A stretch of 64,000 nt of DNA from JAHIKV01 sp963733145 (lineage in GTDB: Bacteria > Planctomycetota > Planctomycetia > Pirellulales > Thermoguttaceae). A program made the translations under genes and the position numbers. The stretch's first letter is position 1. Each line of letters starts with the position of its first letter. Of this stretch, positions 53,606-64,000 are shown one piece after another. A model generated the notes under the pieces. It was given only the letters and a program-made list of their open reading frames with translations, did not search any database and was not told the DNA's origin. Where the stretch lies: contig CAVTCJ010000015.1 of the NCBI GenBank assembly GCA_963733145.1, forward strand, positions 62,001 through 126,000, given 5' to 3'.

Positions 53606-53679
53606 TGGGCGGTAGAGGGCTCGAACCTCCGACCCCCAGCTTGTCGAGCTGGTGCTCTAACCAACTGAGCTAACCGCCC
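53606..53679 (-). tRNA. tRNA-Val, anticodon GAC
   Basis: 74 nt, acceptor GGGCGGT/ACCGCCC, D arm TAGCTCAGTTGGTTAGAGCA, anticodon stem CCAGC/GCTGG with loop TCGACAA, T arm GGTTCGAGCC. CCA is not encoded. The loop has C rather than T at position 33. Confidence 0.92.
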
Positions 53680-53945
53680 TGGGACCATTACCACCGCGTT
53701 TGACCGCGAATGCAACGAGCCGTTAATTCTGACATCCCTGATCGAGGGCGTCAACCGGTGAAGCCTCTCGAAGGGGGCAGGAATTTACCGATGGAGCCAA
53801 ACCAGCGTACTCCTTCCCCTTGCGGCGGCGCAGGGTTACATTCTATACTTTGGATACAGTATCCTCCGTGCGGGTAGTCCGCGGAGCGTCCTTTGTATCG
53901 ACGCCCCGCTCGCCGGGGGTCATCCCGAGGCTCGTTTGGAGACAC
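53680..53945. other. Divergent region between tRNA-Val and thrS
   Basis: No gene seen. It should hold both promoters; ttacattctatactttggatacagta near 53836 is the most promoter-like sequence in the thrS direction. Confidence 0.4.
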
Positions 53946-55901
53946 ATGCTTACCGTAATTCTGCCCGACGGAAAATCCCGCGATTATTCGCAACGCGTTA
54001 GACCGGTGGACGTTGCCGCCGATATCGGACCACGGCTGGCCAAGGCAGTCTTGGCCGCCGAAGTGGACGGGCAGTTGACGGGGGCCGGCGATCCCCTGCC
54101 CGCCGACGGCCGGATCGCACTGCGGCTGATTACCGACAAAGACCCCAAAGCCCTCGACTTGCTCCGCCATTCGTGCGCGCACATCATGGCCCGGGCGGTA
54201 ATGCGGCTCTTCGACGGCGTACAATTGGCGTTCGGCCCTACGGTGAACGACGGCTTCTACTACGACTTCGAGTTGGAGCATAAGTTTTCGGAGGAGGATT
54301 TCCCCAAGATCGAGGCCGAGATGGCCCGGATCATCAAGGAAGACGAGCCGTTCGAGCGGGTCGAGATGGACCACGACGAGGCCCTGCAGTTCTGCCGCGA
54401 TCTGCACCAGTCGTTGAAGGTCGAGCACCTCGAGGACACGCTGGCCGCCGAACCGAGGGTTTCGTTCTATCGGCAGGGCGAGTTCGTCGATCTCTGCCGC
54501 GGCCCGCACGTCCCCACCGCGGGCGCGATCGGCGCCTTTAAGCTCCTCTCGGTAGCCGGGGCATATTGGAAAGGCGACGCCTCGCGCCAGCAGTTGCAGC
54601 GGCTTTACGGCACTGCCTTCTTCACCAAACAGCAACTCGAAGAGCATCTGACGCGCATTGAGGAAGCCAAGCGACGCGACCACCGCGTCCTGGGCCGCCA
54701 GCTCGAACTGTTCATGATCGACCCGGCGGTCGGCTCGGGCCTGGTCCTCTGGCTCCCCAAGGGGGCGGTGGTCCGGCACGAACTGGAACTGTTCCTCTAC
54801 GACGAACTGCTCCGCCGCGGATACCAGCCGGTCAACACCCCCGTGATCGGCAACGTCCATTTGTACGAGACCTCGGGCCACTACCCGTATTACAAGGACT
54901 CGCAGTTCCCGCCGGTCGAAATGGACGACGGCGAGCGCTACCTGCTGCGGCCGATGAACTGTCCGCATCACGTTATGATCTATAAGTCGCGGCCGCGGAG
55001 CTACCGCGAGCTGCCGCTGCGGCTGGCGGAGTTCGGCACGGTGCATCGTTTCGAGCAGTCGGGTGAGCTCAGCGGGATGATCCGCGTCCGCGGCTTCACC
55101 CAGGACGACGCCCACATCTTCTGCACCGAAGAGCAGGTCGCCGACGAGTTCCGCGGCTGCCTGGACATGACCCAATTCGTGCTGAAAACCCTGGGGCTGA
55201 GCGATTACCGCGTGCGGTTGGGGTTCCGCGACCCGGCCGGCGAGAAGTACGTCGGCGATCCCAAGACCTGGCGCCGGGCCGAGGAGTCCATCGAGGGCGT
55301 CTGCCGCGAATTGGACCTGCCCGACTTGCACGTCGAGCGGGGCGAGGCCGCCTTCTATGGACCGAAGGCCGATTTCATCGTCGCCGACTGCATCGGCCGG
55401 CAGTGGCAGCTCGGCACCGTGCAGCTCGATTACAACCTGCCCGGCCCCGACCGCTTCGATCTCGAATACATCGGCGCCGACAACGCGCCCCATCGCCCGG
55501 CGATGATCCATCGGGCCCCGTTCGGCTCGTTCGAGCGGTTCGTGGGCATGTTGATCGAACACTACGCCGGGGCCTTTCCGCTGTGGCTCGCGCCCGAGCA
55601 AGTGCGGGTGATGGTCGTCAGCGAGAAGGTCGAAGAGTACGGCCGCGACGTCGAGCGGCGCCTGGCCGCCGCCGGGTTGCGGGTCTCCGGCGATTATCGG
55701 GCCGAGAAGATCGGCGCTAAAATCCGCGACGCCCAATTGCAGTTGACCCCCTACATGTTCGTCGTCGGACCGCGCGAGGCCGCCGAAGGCAAGGTCTCCG
55801 TCCGCGACCGGATCGAAGGCGACCTGGGGGCCATGCCGCTGGAGGCCGCCATCGAACGGCTCAAAACCGAAATCAGAGAGAAAACCGTCAGAAAGAAATG
55901 A
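53946..55901 (+). CDS. thrS: Threonyl-tRNA synthetase
   Basis: 651 aa, cytoplasmic class II synthetase. An N-terminal TGS domain (LTVILPDGKSRDYSQRV) is followed by the editing domain with HSCAHIMARAV and LCRGPHV. In the catalytic core, motif 2 is LRPMNCPHHVMIYKS ... EFGTVHRFEQSGE, GFTQDDAHIFC gives a zinc His, and motif 3 is IHRAPFGSFERFVGMLIEHY. The C-terminal anticodon domain is VRVMVVSEK onward. The ATG at 53946 starts the TGS domain; an upstream in-frame start at 53820 would add an unconserved extension. No clear Shine-Dalgarno. It precedes infC, a common thrS-infC order. Confidence 0.95.
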   Translation: MLTVILPDGKSRDYSQRVRPVDVAADIGPRLAKAVLAAEVDGQLTGAGDPLPADGRIALRLITDKDPKALDLLRHSCAHIMARAVMRLFDGVQLAFGPTVNDGFYYDFELEHKFSEEDFPKIEAEMARIIKEDEPFERVEMDHDEALQFCRDLHQSLKVEHLEDTLAAEPRVSFYRQGEFVDLCRGPHVPTAGAIGAFKLLSVAGAYWKGDASRQQLQRLYGTAFFTKQQLEEHLTRIEEAKRRDHRVLGRQLELFMIDPAVGSGLVLWLPKGAVVRHELELFLYDELLRRGYQPVNTPVIGNVHLYETSGHYPYYKDSQFPPVEMDDGERYLLRPMNCPHHVMIYKSRPRSYRELPLRLAEFGTVHRFEQSGELSGMIRVRGFTQDDAHIFCTEEQVADEFRGCLDMTQFVLKTLGLSDYRVRLGFRDPAGEKYVGDPKTWRRAEESIEGVCRELDLPDLHVERGEAAFYGPKADFIVADCIGRQWQLGTVQLDYNLPGPDRFDLEYIGADNAPHRPAMIHRAPFGSFERFVGMLIEHYAGAFPLWLAPEQVRVMVVSEKVEEYGRDVERRLAAAGLRVSGDYRAEKIGAKIRDAQLQLTPYMFVVGPREAAEGKVSVRDRIEGDLGAMPLEAAIERLKTEIREKTVRKK

Positions 55902-56214
55902 CGAATGTCGAAAGCCAAATGTCGAATGAATGACGAATGACGAAAGTTGAAGAAATGACTAATGGCAGTAGTCCCAAATTTCGGCGGGGTGAAGCGTTGT
56001 CATTCTGAGCGCAGCGAAGAATCTCCTTGGCCACCGAGATCCTTCGCTTCGCTCAGGATGACCCTTTGCGACATACACTGCCAATTTTGGAACTAATGAA
56101 TGTCGGACGAAGAAACAATTACCATCGTTCCCTCTTCGTCATTGGCCTTCGTCATTCATTCGACATTTGAATTTCGTCATTGGACGTTTTATTCCCCCCA
56201 CAGGAGAACATTGC
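55902..56214. repeat. Nested repeats between thrS and infC
   Basis: Outer units of gacgaatgacgaaagttg type (55905-55950) and their inverse ttcgtcattggccttcgtca (56137-56185) surround an element of the cctgagcgcagcgaagga family (55968-56096). The infC Shine-Dalgarno AGGAG is at 56202. Confidence 0.8.
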
Positions 56215-56739
56215 ATGGGTAAATGGAAGCCGCCGGAGCCGGCCGGAAAACAGCGCATCAACGAACAAATCCGCGTCACACCCATTCGGGTAATCGCCGC
56301 CGACGGGGCGCAGTTGGGCATCATCCCCACGGACGATGCCCTGCGGCAGGCCAGGGAGCAGGAACTGGACCTGGTCGAAGTGGCCCCCAAGGAACGTCCG
56401 CCGGTCTGCCGGATCATGGACTACGGCAAGTTCAAGTATCAGCAGAAGAAGCGGCAGCATAAGGGTCACGCCCATCAGGTGAAGATCAAGGAGATCCGCG
56501 TCCGCCCCAAGACCGGCGATCACGACATCCAAGTGAAGGTGAACCGGGCCCGCGAGTTTCTCGAACACAAGGACAAGGTGATCGTGACGGTCCAGTTTCG
56601 CGGCCGCGAGATGGCCCACGTCCAGGAAGGCCGCAAGGTAATCGACGACATCCTGGCCCAACTGGCGGACATCTCCAAGGTCGAAGCCCCGCCGGTCCAC
56701 CACGGCCGCCGCATGATCTGCACGCTGGCGCCGAAATGA
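56215..56739 (+). CDS. infC: Translation initiation factor IF-3
   Basis: 174 aa. RINEQIRVTPIRVIAADGAQLG starts the N domain, LVEVAPKERPPVCRIMDYGKFKYQQKK is the linker region, and VKIKEIRVRPKTGDHDIQVKV with EAPPVHHGRRMICTLAPK is the C domain. It binds the 30S subunit and checks start-codon pairing. ATG with AGGAG 8 bp upstream, rather than the AUU start used by enterobacteria. rpmI and rplT do not follow. Confidence 0.95.
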   Translation: MGKWKPPEPAGKQRINEQIRVTPIRVIAADGAQLGIIPTDDALRQAREQELDLVEVAPKERPPVCRIMDYGKFKYQQKKRQHKGHAHQVKIKEIRVRPKTGDHDIQVKVNRAREFLEHKDKVIVTVQFRGREMAHVQEGRKVIDDILAQLADISKVEAPPVHHGRRMICTLAPK

Positions 56740-56815
56740 GGAATCAGCTGGGCCACCGCCAGACGGGCTTGATCGCGATGAAAGTTGCGTTGCACGAAAG
56801 CTCAGGAGGTCTTCG

Positions 56816-59709
56816 ATGCCGGCACCTGCTGACGTGAGTGAACTGGTGGAGCGTTTTGACGCCCATCGGCCCTTCTATCAGGCTGGTCAGTACAACGAAG
56901 CACAACTTCGCGAAGAGTTTGTGAACCCGCTTTTCGTGGCCCTTGGATGGGATGTTTACAATCGCAAGGGTTACGCCGACGCCTATAAGGAAGTAATTCA
57001 CGAAGACGCCATCCGCGTCGGCGGACGCACCAAAGCGCCCGATTACTGTTTTCGCGCCGGCGGCGGAACGCGTAGTTTTTTCGTCGAGGCCAAGAAGCCG
57101 TCGGTCGACATCGGCGAAGCCATCGGGCCGGCCTTTCAGTTGCGTCGCTACGCCTGGTCGGCCAGGCTGCCGATCAGCGTTCTGACTGATTTCGAGGAAT
57201 TCGCCGTCTACGATTGCCGCATCAAGCCGGTCAAGAACGACAAGGCCGTCGGTTGCCCGCGTTATATACCTCAAATATCACGAATATCTCGAACGCTGGG
57301 ATGAGCTTGTCGGGTTGTTTTCGCCCGAGGCCATTCGCCGCGGTTCGTTCGATCGGTTCCTGTCCGAGCAAGAAGATCAAAAAGGGCACAGCTTCGGTTG
57401 ATACGGCATTCTTAGCAGGAGATGGAATCATGGCGACTCGGAAATGGCGAAAAACATGGCATTGCGAAATCCCGATATTTCGCAGCGAGACTTGAATTTC
57501 GCCGTTCAGAGAACGATCGACCGGATCGTCTTTTTGCGAATATGCGAGGATCGCGGGATCGAGCCTTACGGCACGCTGCAATCGCTCCCCAACGCCCCGA
57601 ACATTTATCCGCCGATTGGGCGAGCTGTTTCAGCGGGCAGACGACCGTTACAACTCGGGACTGTTCCATTTTTCGCCGGAAAAGGACCGGCCCGAGCCGC
57701 CCGACGAACTGACGCTCGCGATTTCAGGTCGATGATCGGTTGCTCAGGCCGCTTCTACATAAGCTCTACTATCCCGAGAGTCCGTACGAGTTTTCAGTTT
57801 TCCCGGCGGAAATTCTGGGCCAAGTCTACGAGCAATTCCTGGGCAAGGTGATCCGGCTGACCGAAGGACATCGGGCGAAGGTCGAGGAGAAGCCCGAAGT
57901 TCGCAAGGCCGGCGGCGTTTACTACACGCCGTCATACGTTGTCGATTACATCGTCGAGCACGACGGTCGGCGCGGTTGCTGAAACGCAAAGCTCCGGCCC
58001 AGGCGGCCAAAATTGCGCGTCTCGATCCCGCCTGCGGCTCCGGCTCGTTCCTTCTCGGCGCGTACCAGTATTTATTGACGTGGCACCGCAACTGGTACGT
58101 GGCTAACGATTCGGAGAAGCACGCCCGGCAGCGAAACCCCAAACTCTATCGCGGCGCATCTGGCGATTGGCGGCTTACCACCGCGGAAAAGAAACGGATC
58201 CTGCTGAACAACATCCACGGCGTGGATATCGACCCGCAGGCAGTCGAGGTCACAAAACTCTCGCTGCTGCTAAAGGTATTGGAGGGCGAGTCGGGCGAAA
58301 CGATTTCCAATCAATTGAGGATTTTCCACGAGCGGGCATTGCCCGACTTGGCCGCCAATATAAAGTGCGGAAATTCCCTGATTGGCCCCGATTTTTACAA
58401 CGGCCGGCAAATGAGCCTGTTGGACGATGAAGAGCGATGGCGGATCAACGTATTTGATTGGAAAAGTGAATTCCCGGAAGTCTTTCGCGGTCGAGACGCC
58501 GGTTTCCACTCCGTGATTGGCAATCCGCCTTATGTTCTGCTGCAGGATGCTTTTCGAGACGAAGAACAGCTTGCATATTTTCGCTCGAAATACGCTACTG
58601 CCTCCTATAAGCTCGACACATACCACCTATTCATGGAACGCGCCTTTCAGCTACTTGCGAAGGGCGGATGTTGTTCGATGATCACTCCGGCCAACTATTT
58701 AACGAACAATTATTTGGAGCCGTTGCGGCGGTTTCTGATTGACAAATCCGCAATCGACCATATTGTAGTGATTGACGGCGGCGTATTCCCCGGCGTTAGT
58801 GTGGATAACGCCATCATCGTAGCGGCCGGCGGCCGCCCCTCAGGCAAATTTCCCATTGTTCACGCCATCCGTGCGGAAGAAGGACTTCGGACAACTCGCA
58901 AGACAACAGTTTCCGCGAGTGCATTGCGAAAAGATGAATATGCGTTGTTTACTGAAGCGGGCGATTCTACACATACCAGCCTCTGGAAACGTCTTTCAGA
59001 CGAAAGCCTTATTCTCGGCGACATTGCCTGCGTCAACTTCGGAAAGCAACTTCGCGACCGCAAGAAGTATCCTAAGGATGTTATCAAAGTGGACCGCAAG
59101 AAAGACATTTCCGGAAAGTATATGCCATGCTATACGGGCCGCAATGTCTTTCAATATCGCCTTGTGTGGGGATATTTGGCTTGCTTGGATGACGATGTCG
59201 CACAATGCGGGGGATGCTGGGACTCGGAAAAACAAAACGCAAAAAACAAACTGATTACTCGGCAGATCGGAAGATATCCGAAATTGCCATCGACCAGATG
59301 GGATATCAATGCCTCAATACAGTATTCATGGTAAATCCAATAAAGAAGCTCGTAAGCCCGTTGTTTTTGTTGGGTGTATTGAATTCGCGGTTGCTTCGCG
59401 TATTTTGGCTCCAGCGATTTTATGACCAACGGCGTACCTTTCCCAAAATTAAGGGCACTTATCTCAAGCAGTTGCCTATTCCACGATTGGATGAAAACGA
59501 TCCAGTGGATCAATCTCACCAAGTTCGGATGATGGAGTTGGTCGAGATGATGTTGAAATTACACGAGAAGTCGGCCGCGGCGCAGGACGGCGCACGATCG
59601 GACCGTTTTTGAGCGGCAAATCGCCGCCACGGACCGGCAAATCGATCTCTTGGTCTATGAACTCTATGGACTGACCGATGAGGAGATTCGCGTCGTGGAA
59701 GAGGCGTGA
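56816..59709 (+). CDS. Type IIG restriction-modification enzyme (Eco57I-like), many frameshifts
   Basis: About 965 aa combined. An N-terminal nuclease of PD-(D/E)xK type (KAPDYCFRAGGG then SFFVEAKKP, about residues 75-100), a helical connector (ISQRDLNFAVQRTIDRIVFLRI; VRKAGGVYYTPSYVVDYIV), an N6-adenine methyltransferase with motif I LDPACGSGSFLLGAY (about 402) and motif IV IGNPPYVLL (about 570), and a C-terminal specificity domain (LTRQIGRYP; LNSRLLRVFWLQRFYDQ, KGTYLKQLPIPRLD). At least six frame changes (near 57245, 57420, 57610, 57690, 57960, 59275, 59585). It would cut and methylate one recognition site; no separate S or R gene is present. Confidence 0.8.
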
Positions 59710-59718
59710 TCGCAGTCC

Positions 59719-59748
59719 TTTACGGCGCGAACCGGCCGGTGATATAAT
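59719..59748 (+). promoter_or_regulatory. Candidate promoter of addB
   Basis: TTTACG, 18-bp spacer, TATAAT (59743-59748), about 76 bp before the addB start. The palindrome gcgcgaccgcgggtcgcgg at 59797 lies between. Confidence 0.45.
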
Positions 59749-59823
59749 GCCTGCCGCGTCCGATAAATCATTCAATGCCGTTTCCTCGTTTACGGGGCGC
59801 GACCGCGGGTCGCGGCTTTGTGC

Positions 59824-62800
59824 ATGTCCGCACCCGTCACCATTTTGTGCGGCCCGGCCCGAAGCGGGAAAACCGAGCGGTTGCTCGAACACTACCGCGA
59901 CGCGCTTCGCCGACTTCGGCCGGGATCGGCGCTCTGGCTGGCGCCTACCTGGCGGGCGGCGGCCAAGATCCGCGACCGGCTGTTGGACGGCGATCTGGCC
60001 GGCTGCTTCGCCCCCGGCGTGACCACCTTTGACAAGTTCGCCGTCGAGGTGCTCGGCAAGACGGGCCAGCCCATCCGGCAGGTCTCGCGGCTGATGAAAC
60101 GCGAGCTGGTCCGCCGCATCATCGACGCGCAGGCCGCGCGGCAGCGGCTGAAGCATTTTCTGCCCATCGCCAAGACTGCCGGGCTGGTCGATCTGGTCTG
60201 CGAGTTCATCGCCGATTTCAAACGACTGGAGATTTGGCCCGAGGATTTCCAGCGGGCCTGCCGCGAGCGCGGACTGACCGATAAAGACGCCGAGCTCTAC
60301 GAGATTTACGAGGAATACCAGCAAGCGCTCCGCGAGCACGGCCTGTTCGACGCCGAGGGGCGTTTTTGGTCCGCCCGGGACGTGCTGGCAGTCGCCGTGA
60401 AAGACGGGAAACAGACAGAAGAGGGAAGAGAGAAGAGAGAAGAGAGAATGGCGGAGAATGCCCCAAATCTCCAAATCTCCAAATCTCCAAATCCCCAAAT
60501 CACTCTCCCCTCGCTGGTCGTCGCCGACGGATTCACCGACTTCACGCGAACCCAACACGAGATTCTTGACAGTCTGGCCGCGCGGGCGGAGGAGGTGTAC
60601 GTTTCGCTGCCGCTGGAGGCCGAGCCGCGGCGGAGCGACCTGTTCGCCAAGCCGTTGAAAACGCTCGACGCGTTGCGGCGCAGGCATCCCGGCGCCGTGG
60701 TCGAGCAGATTCCGCGGCCCGCGGAAACCGCTTGGCCGGCGATAGCCCGACTCGAGCGGATGTTGTTCGTCAACCCACGGAGCGAGAATCGTTTAGCGGC
60801 CGACGGCACGTCGGCCAATTCAAGTTGGGGTGGCAGTTCAACTGCCACCCCATCCGTCGAGGTCGGTGCGAAACCGCAAGCGGCTATTTGCACCTCCCCA
60901 ACCCCCAATCCCGAACCCCCAGCCCTCGCCCCCGACCCCCGCTCCCCCGAGGCCGACGTGCCGTCGGCCGCTAAACGCATCGAAATCATCGCCGCCGCGC
61001 GTCAGATCGGCGAGATCGAAATGATCGCCGCGCGGATCAAGCGGCTGATGATCGACGAGCGGACGCCGCCGGTCGACATCGCCGTGGTCTTCCGCTCGAC
61101 GCAGGAGACGGCCGAGCTGGTCCGCGAGGTATTCGAGCGGCTGGGGATTCCCGCGGCCTTCGAGGCCGGCGAGCCGCTCGACCGCCGGCCGGCGCTCAGG
61201 GCCCTGGCCAACCTGCTCCAGTTGGATCTGGAGGACTGGCCGTTCCACCGTCTGCTGGGCGTGTTGGGGAGCAACTATTTTCAGCCCGATTGGCCCGAGT
61301 GGGAAAAAGCCGACTCAGCCGAAGTCAAGCGGGTGATCCGAGACCTGCAAATCCCCCGCGGCCGGGCGCGGTTGATCGAGCAGTTGACCTCCGGCTCTGT
61401 GACCTTGGCCGTAGTCAATCGCTTGGCGGCGGCGCTGGACGCACTCCCCCAGCGGGCAACTCTGCCCGAGTGGGCAAAACATTGGGAACAACTAGCCCAG
61501 GAAACCGGTCTACTCCGGGCGATGGACGCAGGGGGAGAAGAGAGTGCCTCGCTCTCCGCCGCCGATCGCGCCGCCCGGCAGCGGTTGATGCGAGTGCTGG
61601 CCGACAGCGACACGCTGGCCCAGTGGCTCCACGGTAGTCCGGCCGAACTGGACCGCCGCGCGGCCTTCGAGACCTTGTTGGACATTCTCGGCAGCGATCG
61701 GCCGGGCAGCACGGACGACGAGTCGGGGCGGGTCCGCGTCCTCTCGGCGGCCAGCGTCCGCTCGCTCCGCGTGCCGCATCTGTTTCTCGCCGGGCTGTCG
61801 GAAAAGGTTTTTCCCCCGCCCGACCGCGAGGACCGGCTCTACGGCGAGCAGGAATATCTGCGACTGATCGAGGCCGGTCTGCCGCTAGTCGCCCGGGCCG
61901 AGCGGACCCGCGAGGAAATGCTGCTCTTCTATGAAGCCGTCACCCGGGCGACAGAGCGGCTGTATTTGAGCTATCCGGCGTTGGACGAGGTGGCGCAACC
62001 GCTGCTGCCCAGCCCGTTTCTCGACGAGGTTGAACAGGCGTTCTCTCCGGGCGTGATTCCGCGTACGGAGCAGACGGACCTCAGCCCGGTCCCCAGCGAC
62101 GACGAGCCGCTTTCGCCGGCCGAGTTCCGCGTAAAGGCCGTGGCCACGGCGCTCGAGGGGAACGTGGCGCTGCTGGCCGGGCTAATGCGGGATGGGGGGC
62201 GTAGGCCCAGCGACGGAGAAAGAGGGCCGGCCGCTTCAGCGGCCAGTTGCCGCAACCTCGCCGCCGGCCTGCGCTTGCTCTACTCCCGCCAGGACCGCGA
62301 GCGGTTCGGGCCGGCCGAGGGCGTGATCCGCGGCGCGGAGGCCCGCCACGTGCTGGCCGCCGAGTTTTCCCCGCAGCGCACTTTCTCCGCCACCGAATTG
62401 GAGCGGTACGCCTACTGCCCGTTCCGCTACTTCGTCGAGCGGATTCTGAAGATCGAGCCGGTCGAGGACCTGACGTTGGAGTTCGACGTGCTCAATCGCG
62501 GCCGCGTCGCGCATGACGTGTTGTCGCATTTTCACCAGCAGGTGAACGAGCGGCTGGGTCGGCCCGCCTCGCCGCTGGAGCTCGATCCGGCCGAGTTCGA
62601 CGCGCTGCTGGCCGCCGCGGTGGAAAAGTCGCTTCCCCCGACGCCGGGCAATCCGGTGGCGGCCGCCTTGTGGGAAATCGATCGCCGGCTGGTCGTCGAG
62701 TGGATGACGCGGTACCGCGCTCAGGTCGAAAAGTACGACGGCCAATGGAAAGGGTTCGACGTTCCGCCGGCCCCCGAATTGTTGGAAGTGTCGTTCGGGC

Positions 62801-63406
62801 ACCCTCATGCAGCACAGCCGCCCTCGGCTGTGGATATTCTCGCGCCACAGCCGAGGGCGGCTGTGCCACATTGCGACACCGTATCCAAGCCGTTGAAGTT
62901 CGACCGCGACGGAGAAACCTTCCTGATATCGGGCCGCATCGACCGCGTCGACGTCGGCCGCATCGCCGGCCAGGAAGTCTTCAACGTGCTCGACTACAAG
63001 ACCGGCGGAGCGATCCGGCTGGAGGCCGAGAGCATCCGGGCGGGCACGACCCTGCAACTGCCGCTCTACGCCCTGGCCGTGTTCGATCTGCTGCTGAGCC
63101 GGCCGCGACGCTCTCCCCTGGCGGGCCGGATACTGGTACGTCCGCGACGCCGGATTCAAGCCCCGGCAGGCCCTGCGGATGTATTTCGCCGAGGACGGCC
63201 GCATCGAGCTGGACCCGGTTTGGGAGGAGATTCGCGCCGGATTGGGCGACACCGTCGCGGAGTTGATCCGGGCCATCCGCCGGGGCAGCTTTCCCGTCTG
63301 CTCCGCCGACGAACGCTGCACCGGGCGTTGCCCTTTCAACACGATTTGCCGCATCAATCAAGTCCGTTCATTGGAGAAGACATGCCGACCGACGGACCAG
63401 GACTGA
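59824..63406 (+). CDS. addB: AddB-like helicase/exonuclease subunit, one frameshift
   Basis: About 1194 aa, in one frame until an indel near 63110. N-terminal Walker A ILCGPARSGKTERLL; the helicase-like body includes RVRVLSAASVRSLRVPHLFLAGLSE. The C-terminal nuclease has the iron-sulfur staple: Cys in YAYCPFRYF (about 864) and three in VCSADERCTGRCPFNTIC, with the RecB-nuclease residues GRIDRVD and LDYKTGG. It works with AddA in double-strand break repair. Three in-frame repeat tracts are inserted: about 60418-60500, 60791-60976 and 62808-62871. Its stop overlaps addA by 25 bp. Confidence 0.85.
60418..60510. repeat. Purine tract and caaatctc tandem inside addB
   Basis: agaagagggaagagagaaga-type sequence, related to 2025-2056, is followed by repeats of ccaaatct, all read in frame (EEGREKREERMAENAPNLQI). 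Confidence 0.85.
60791..60976. repeat. Nested palindromes inside addB
   Basis: Outer arms tttagcggccgacggcacgt and gacgtgccgtcggccgctaa enclose ggggtggcagttcaactgcc and a Pro-rich repeat tract; all in frame. Confidence 0.88.
62808..62871. repeat. QPPSAV-type palindrome inside addB
   Basis: Arms as at 6469-6533, read as AQPPSAV and QPRAAVP just before the nuclease domain. Confidence 0.92.
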
Positions 63407-64000
63407 AACCGGCGGGCTTGACCGACCAACAGCGCCGGGCGCTCGACGCGCGGGGCACGTCGGTGGCCGTCTCGGCCGGCGCCGGTTGCGGCAAGACGTT
63501 CGTGTTGACCGAGCGGTTCCTGGCCGAGTTGCATCCACAAAGGCGCGACCGCGGGTCGCGACTGTCGCAAGTCGCGGCCATCACCTTCACCGAGCGCGCC
63601 GCCCGCGAAATGCGGGGCCGCATCCGCGCCGCCTGCAACCGCCGCCTCCGCGAGTGCCCCGAGGCGGAAGTCGGCTTCTGGATGGAGCTGGTCCGCGATT
63701 TGGACTCGGCCCGGATCAGCACGATCCACTCATTTTGCGCCTCTCTGCTCCGGGCCCACGCGGTCGAGGCGCGGCTCGATCCGCGGTTCCGCGTGCTCGA
63801 CGGCGCCCAGGCCGGCACGCTGTTGTTCGAGCTGACCGACGACGCGCTCCGCGACCGGCTGGCCGACCGGGAGGAGGCGGCGCTCGCGCTGGTCGCCCGG
63901 TTCGGGCTGGATCGGATCCGCACGATAATCGCCCGGCTGCTGGCCGACCGGCAGGAGATCGACTGGGCCTTCTGGCGGCAGGAGAGCGTCGAGGGGCTGG
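63382..64000 (+). CDS. addA: AddA-like UvrD-family helicase-nuclease, N-terminal part
   Basis: The gene runs off the window end. GLTDQQRRALDARGTSVAVSAG, then Walker A AGAGCGKTFVLTERF, motif Ia AAITFTERAAREMRGRI and motif Ic ISTIHSFCASLLRAHA are standard for AddA/RecB. It overlaps addB by 25 bp, so the two subunits are co-translated. A gcgcgaccgcgggtcgcg palindrome is inserted in frame at about 63541-63561 (RRDRGSR), between FLAELHP and QVAAITFTERA. Confidence 0.88.
   Translation, partial: MPTDGPGLKPAGLTDQQRRALDARGTSVAVSAGAGCGKTFVLTERFLAELHPQRRDRGSRLSQVAAITFTERAAREMRGRIRAACNRRLRECPEAEVGFWMELVRDLDSARISTIHSFCASLLRAHAVEARLDPRFRVLDGAQAGTLLFELTDDALRDRLADREEAALALVARFGLDRIRTIIARLLADRQEIDWAFWRQESVEGL

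Overview
The window looks like a piece of a planctomycete chromosome, probably Pirellulales or a relative. Inference rests on high GC, a Tad pilus locus of planctomycete type, a ThiD2-ThiE protein, a large LysC with extra ACT domains, polysaccharide-degrading hydrolases, and very dense short palindromic repeats. It is probably draft quality: many core genes (miaB, fabI, xylA, lysC, clpC, addB and others) carry one or a few indels that break one reading frame into two. I annotate these as single genes with frameshifts, because loss of so many housekeeping genes is unlikely.

Layout. 0-8 kb: end of miaB, a ROK sugar kinase, a 23S-IVP/four-helix-bundle gene split by an IS630 transposase fragment, and a cell-envelope group (membrane protein, GT2 glycosyltransferase, YfhO-like protein). 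9.1-20.3 kb: a Tad/Flp pilus locus headed by a cyclic-di-GMP-I riboswitch, with the order flp, 36-aa membrane peptide, cpaA, tadE, cpaB, cpaC, cpaE, (toxin-antitoxin pair), cpaF, tadB, tadC. 20.7-23.5 kb: phytoene-desaturase-like oxidoreductase, fabZ and fabI. 23.7-30 kb: a Spy/LTXXQ-like protein, a YkgJ protein, a TPP decarboxylase, a GH29 fucosidase and a HEAT-repeat lipoprotein. 30-39 kb: a sigma-54 response regulator, a DUF2283 pair, clpC, a Clp_N-ThiD2-ThiE fusion, xylA, and a REP-associated tyrosine transposase (RAYT) sitting among its REP palindromes. 39-47.5 kb: a PEP carboxykinase-aminotransferase fusion, lysC, a hypothetical protein and an agarase-like hydrolase. 47.5-52.7 kb: an accessory island bounded by about 93-bp inverted repeats, holding a group II intron leader without its reverse transcriptase, an AT-rich membrane-protein gene and a frameshifted RHS/YD-repeat gene. 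52.8-64 kb: CopZ-like protein, tRNA-Val, thrS, infC, a type IIG restriction-modification enzyme and addB-addA.

Themes. The clearest regulatory logic is c-di-GMP sensing upstream of pilus synthesis. The most unusual genome-scale signal is the set of short palindromic or repeated elements. They fill most gaps and also lie in frame inside miaB, the yfhO-like gene, cpaB, thiE, the agarase, addB and addA, in the manner of Rickettsia palindromic elements. The RAYT is a candidate mobiliser for one of these families. Two fused proteins, PckG-aminotransferase and Clp_N-ThiD2-ThiE, deserve biochemical attention.
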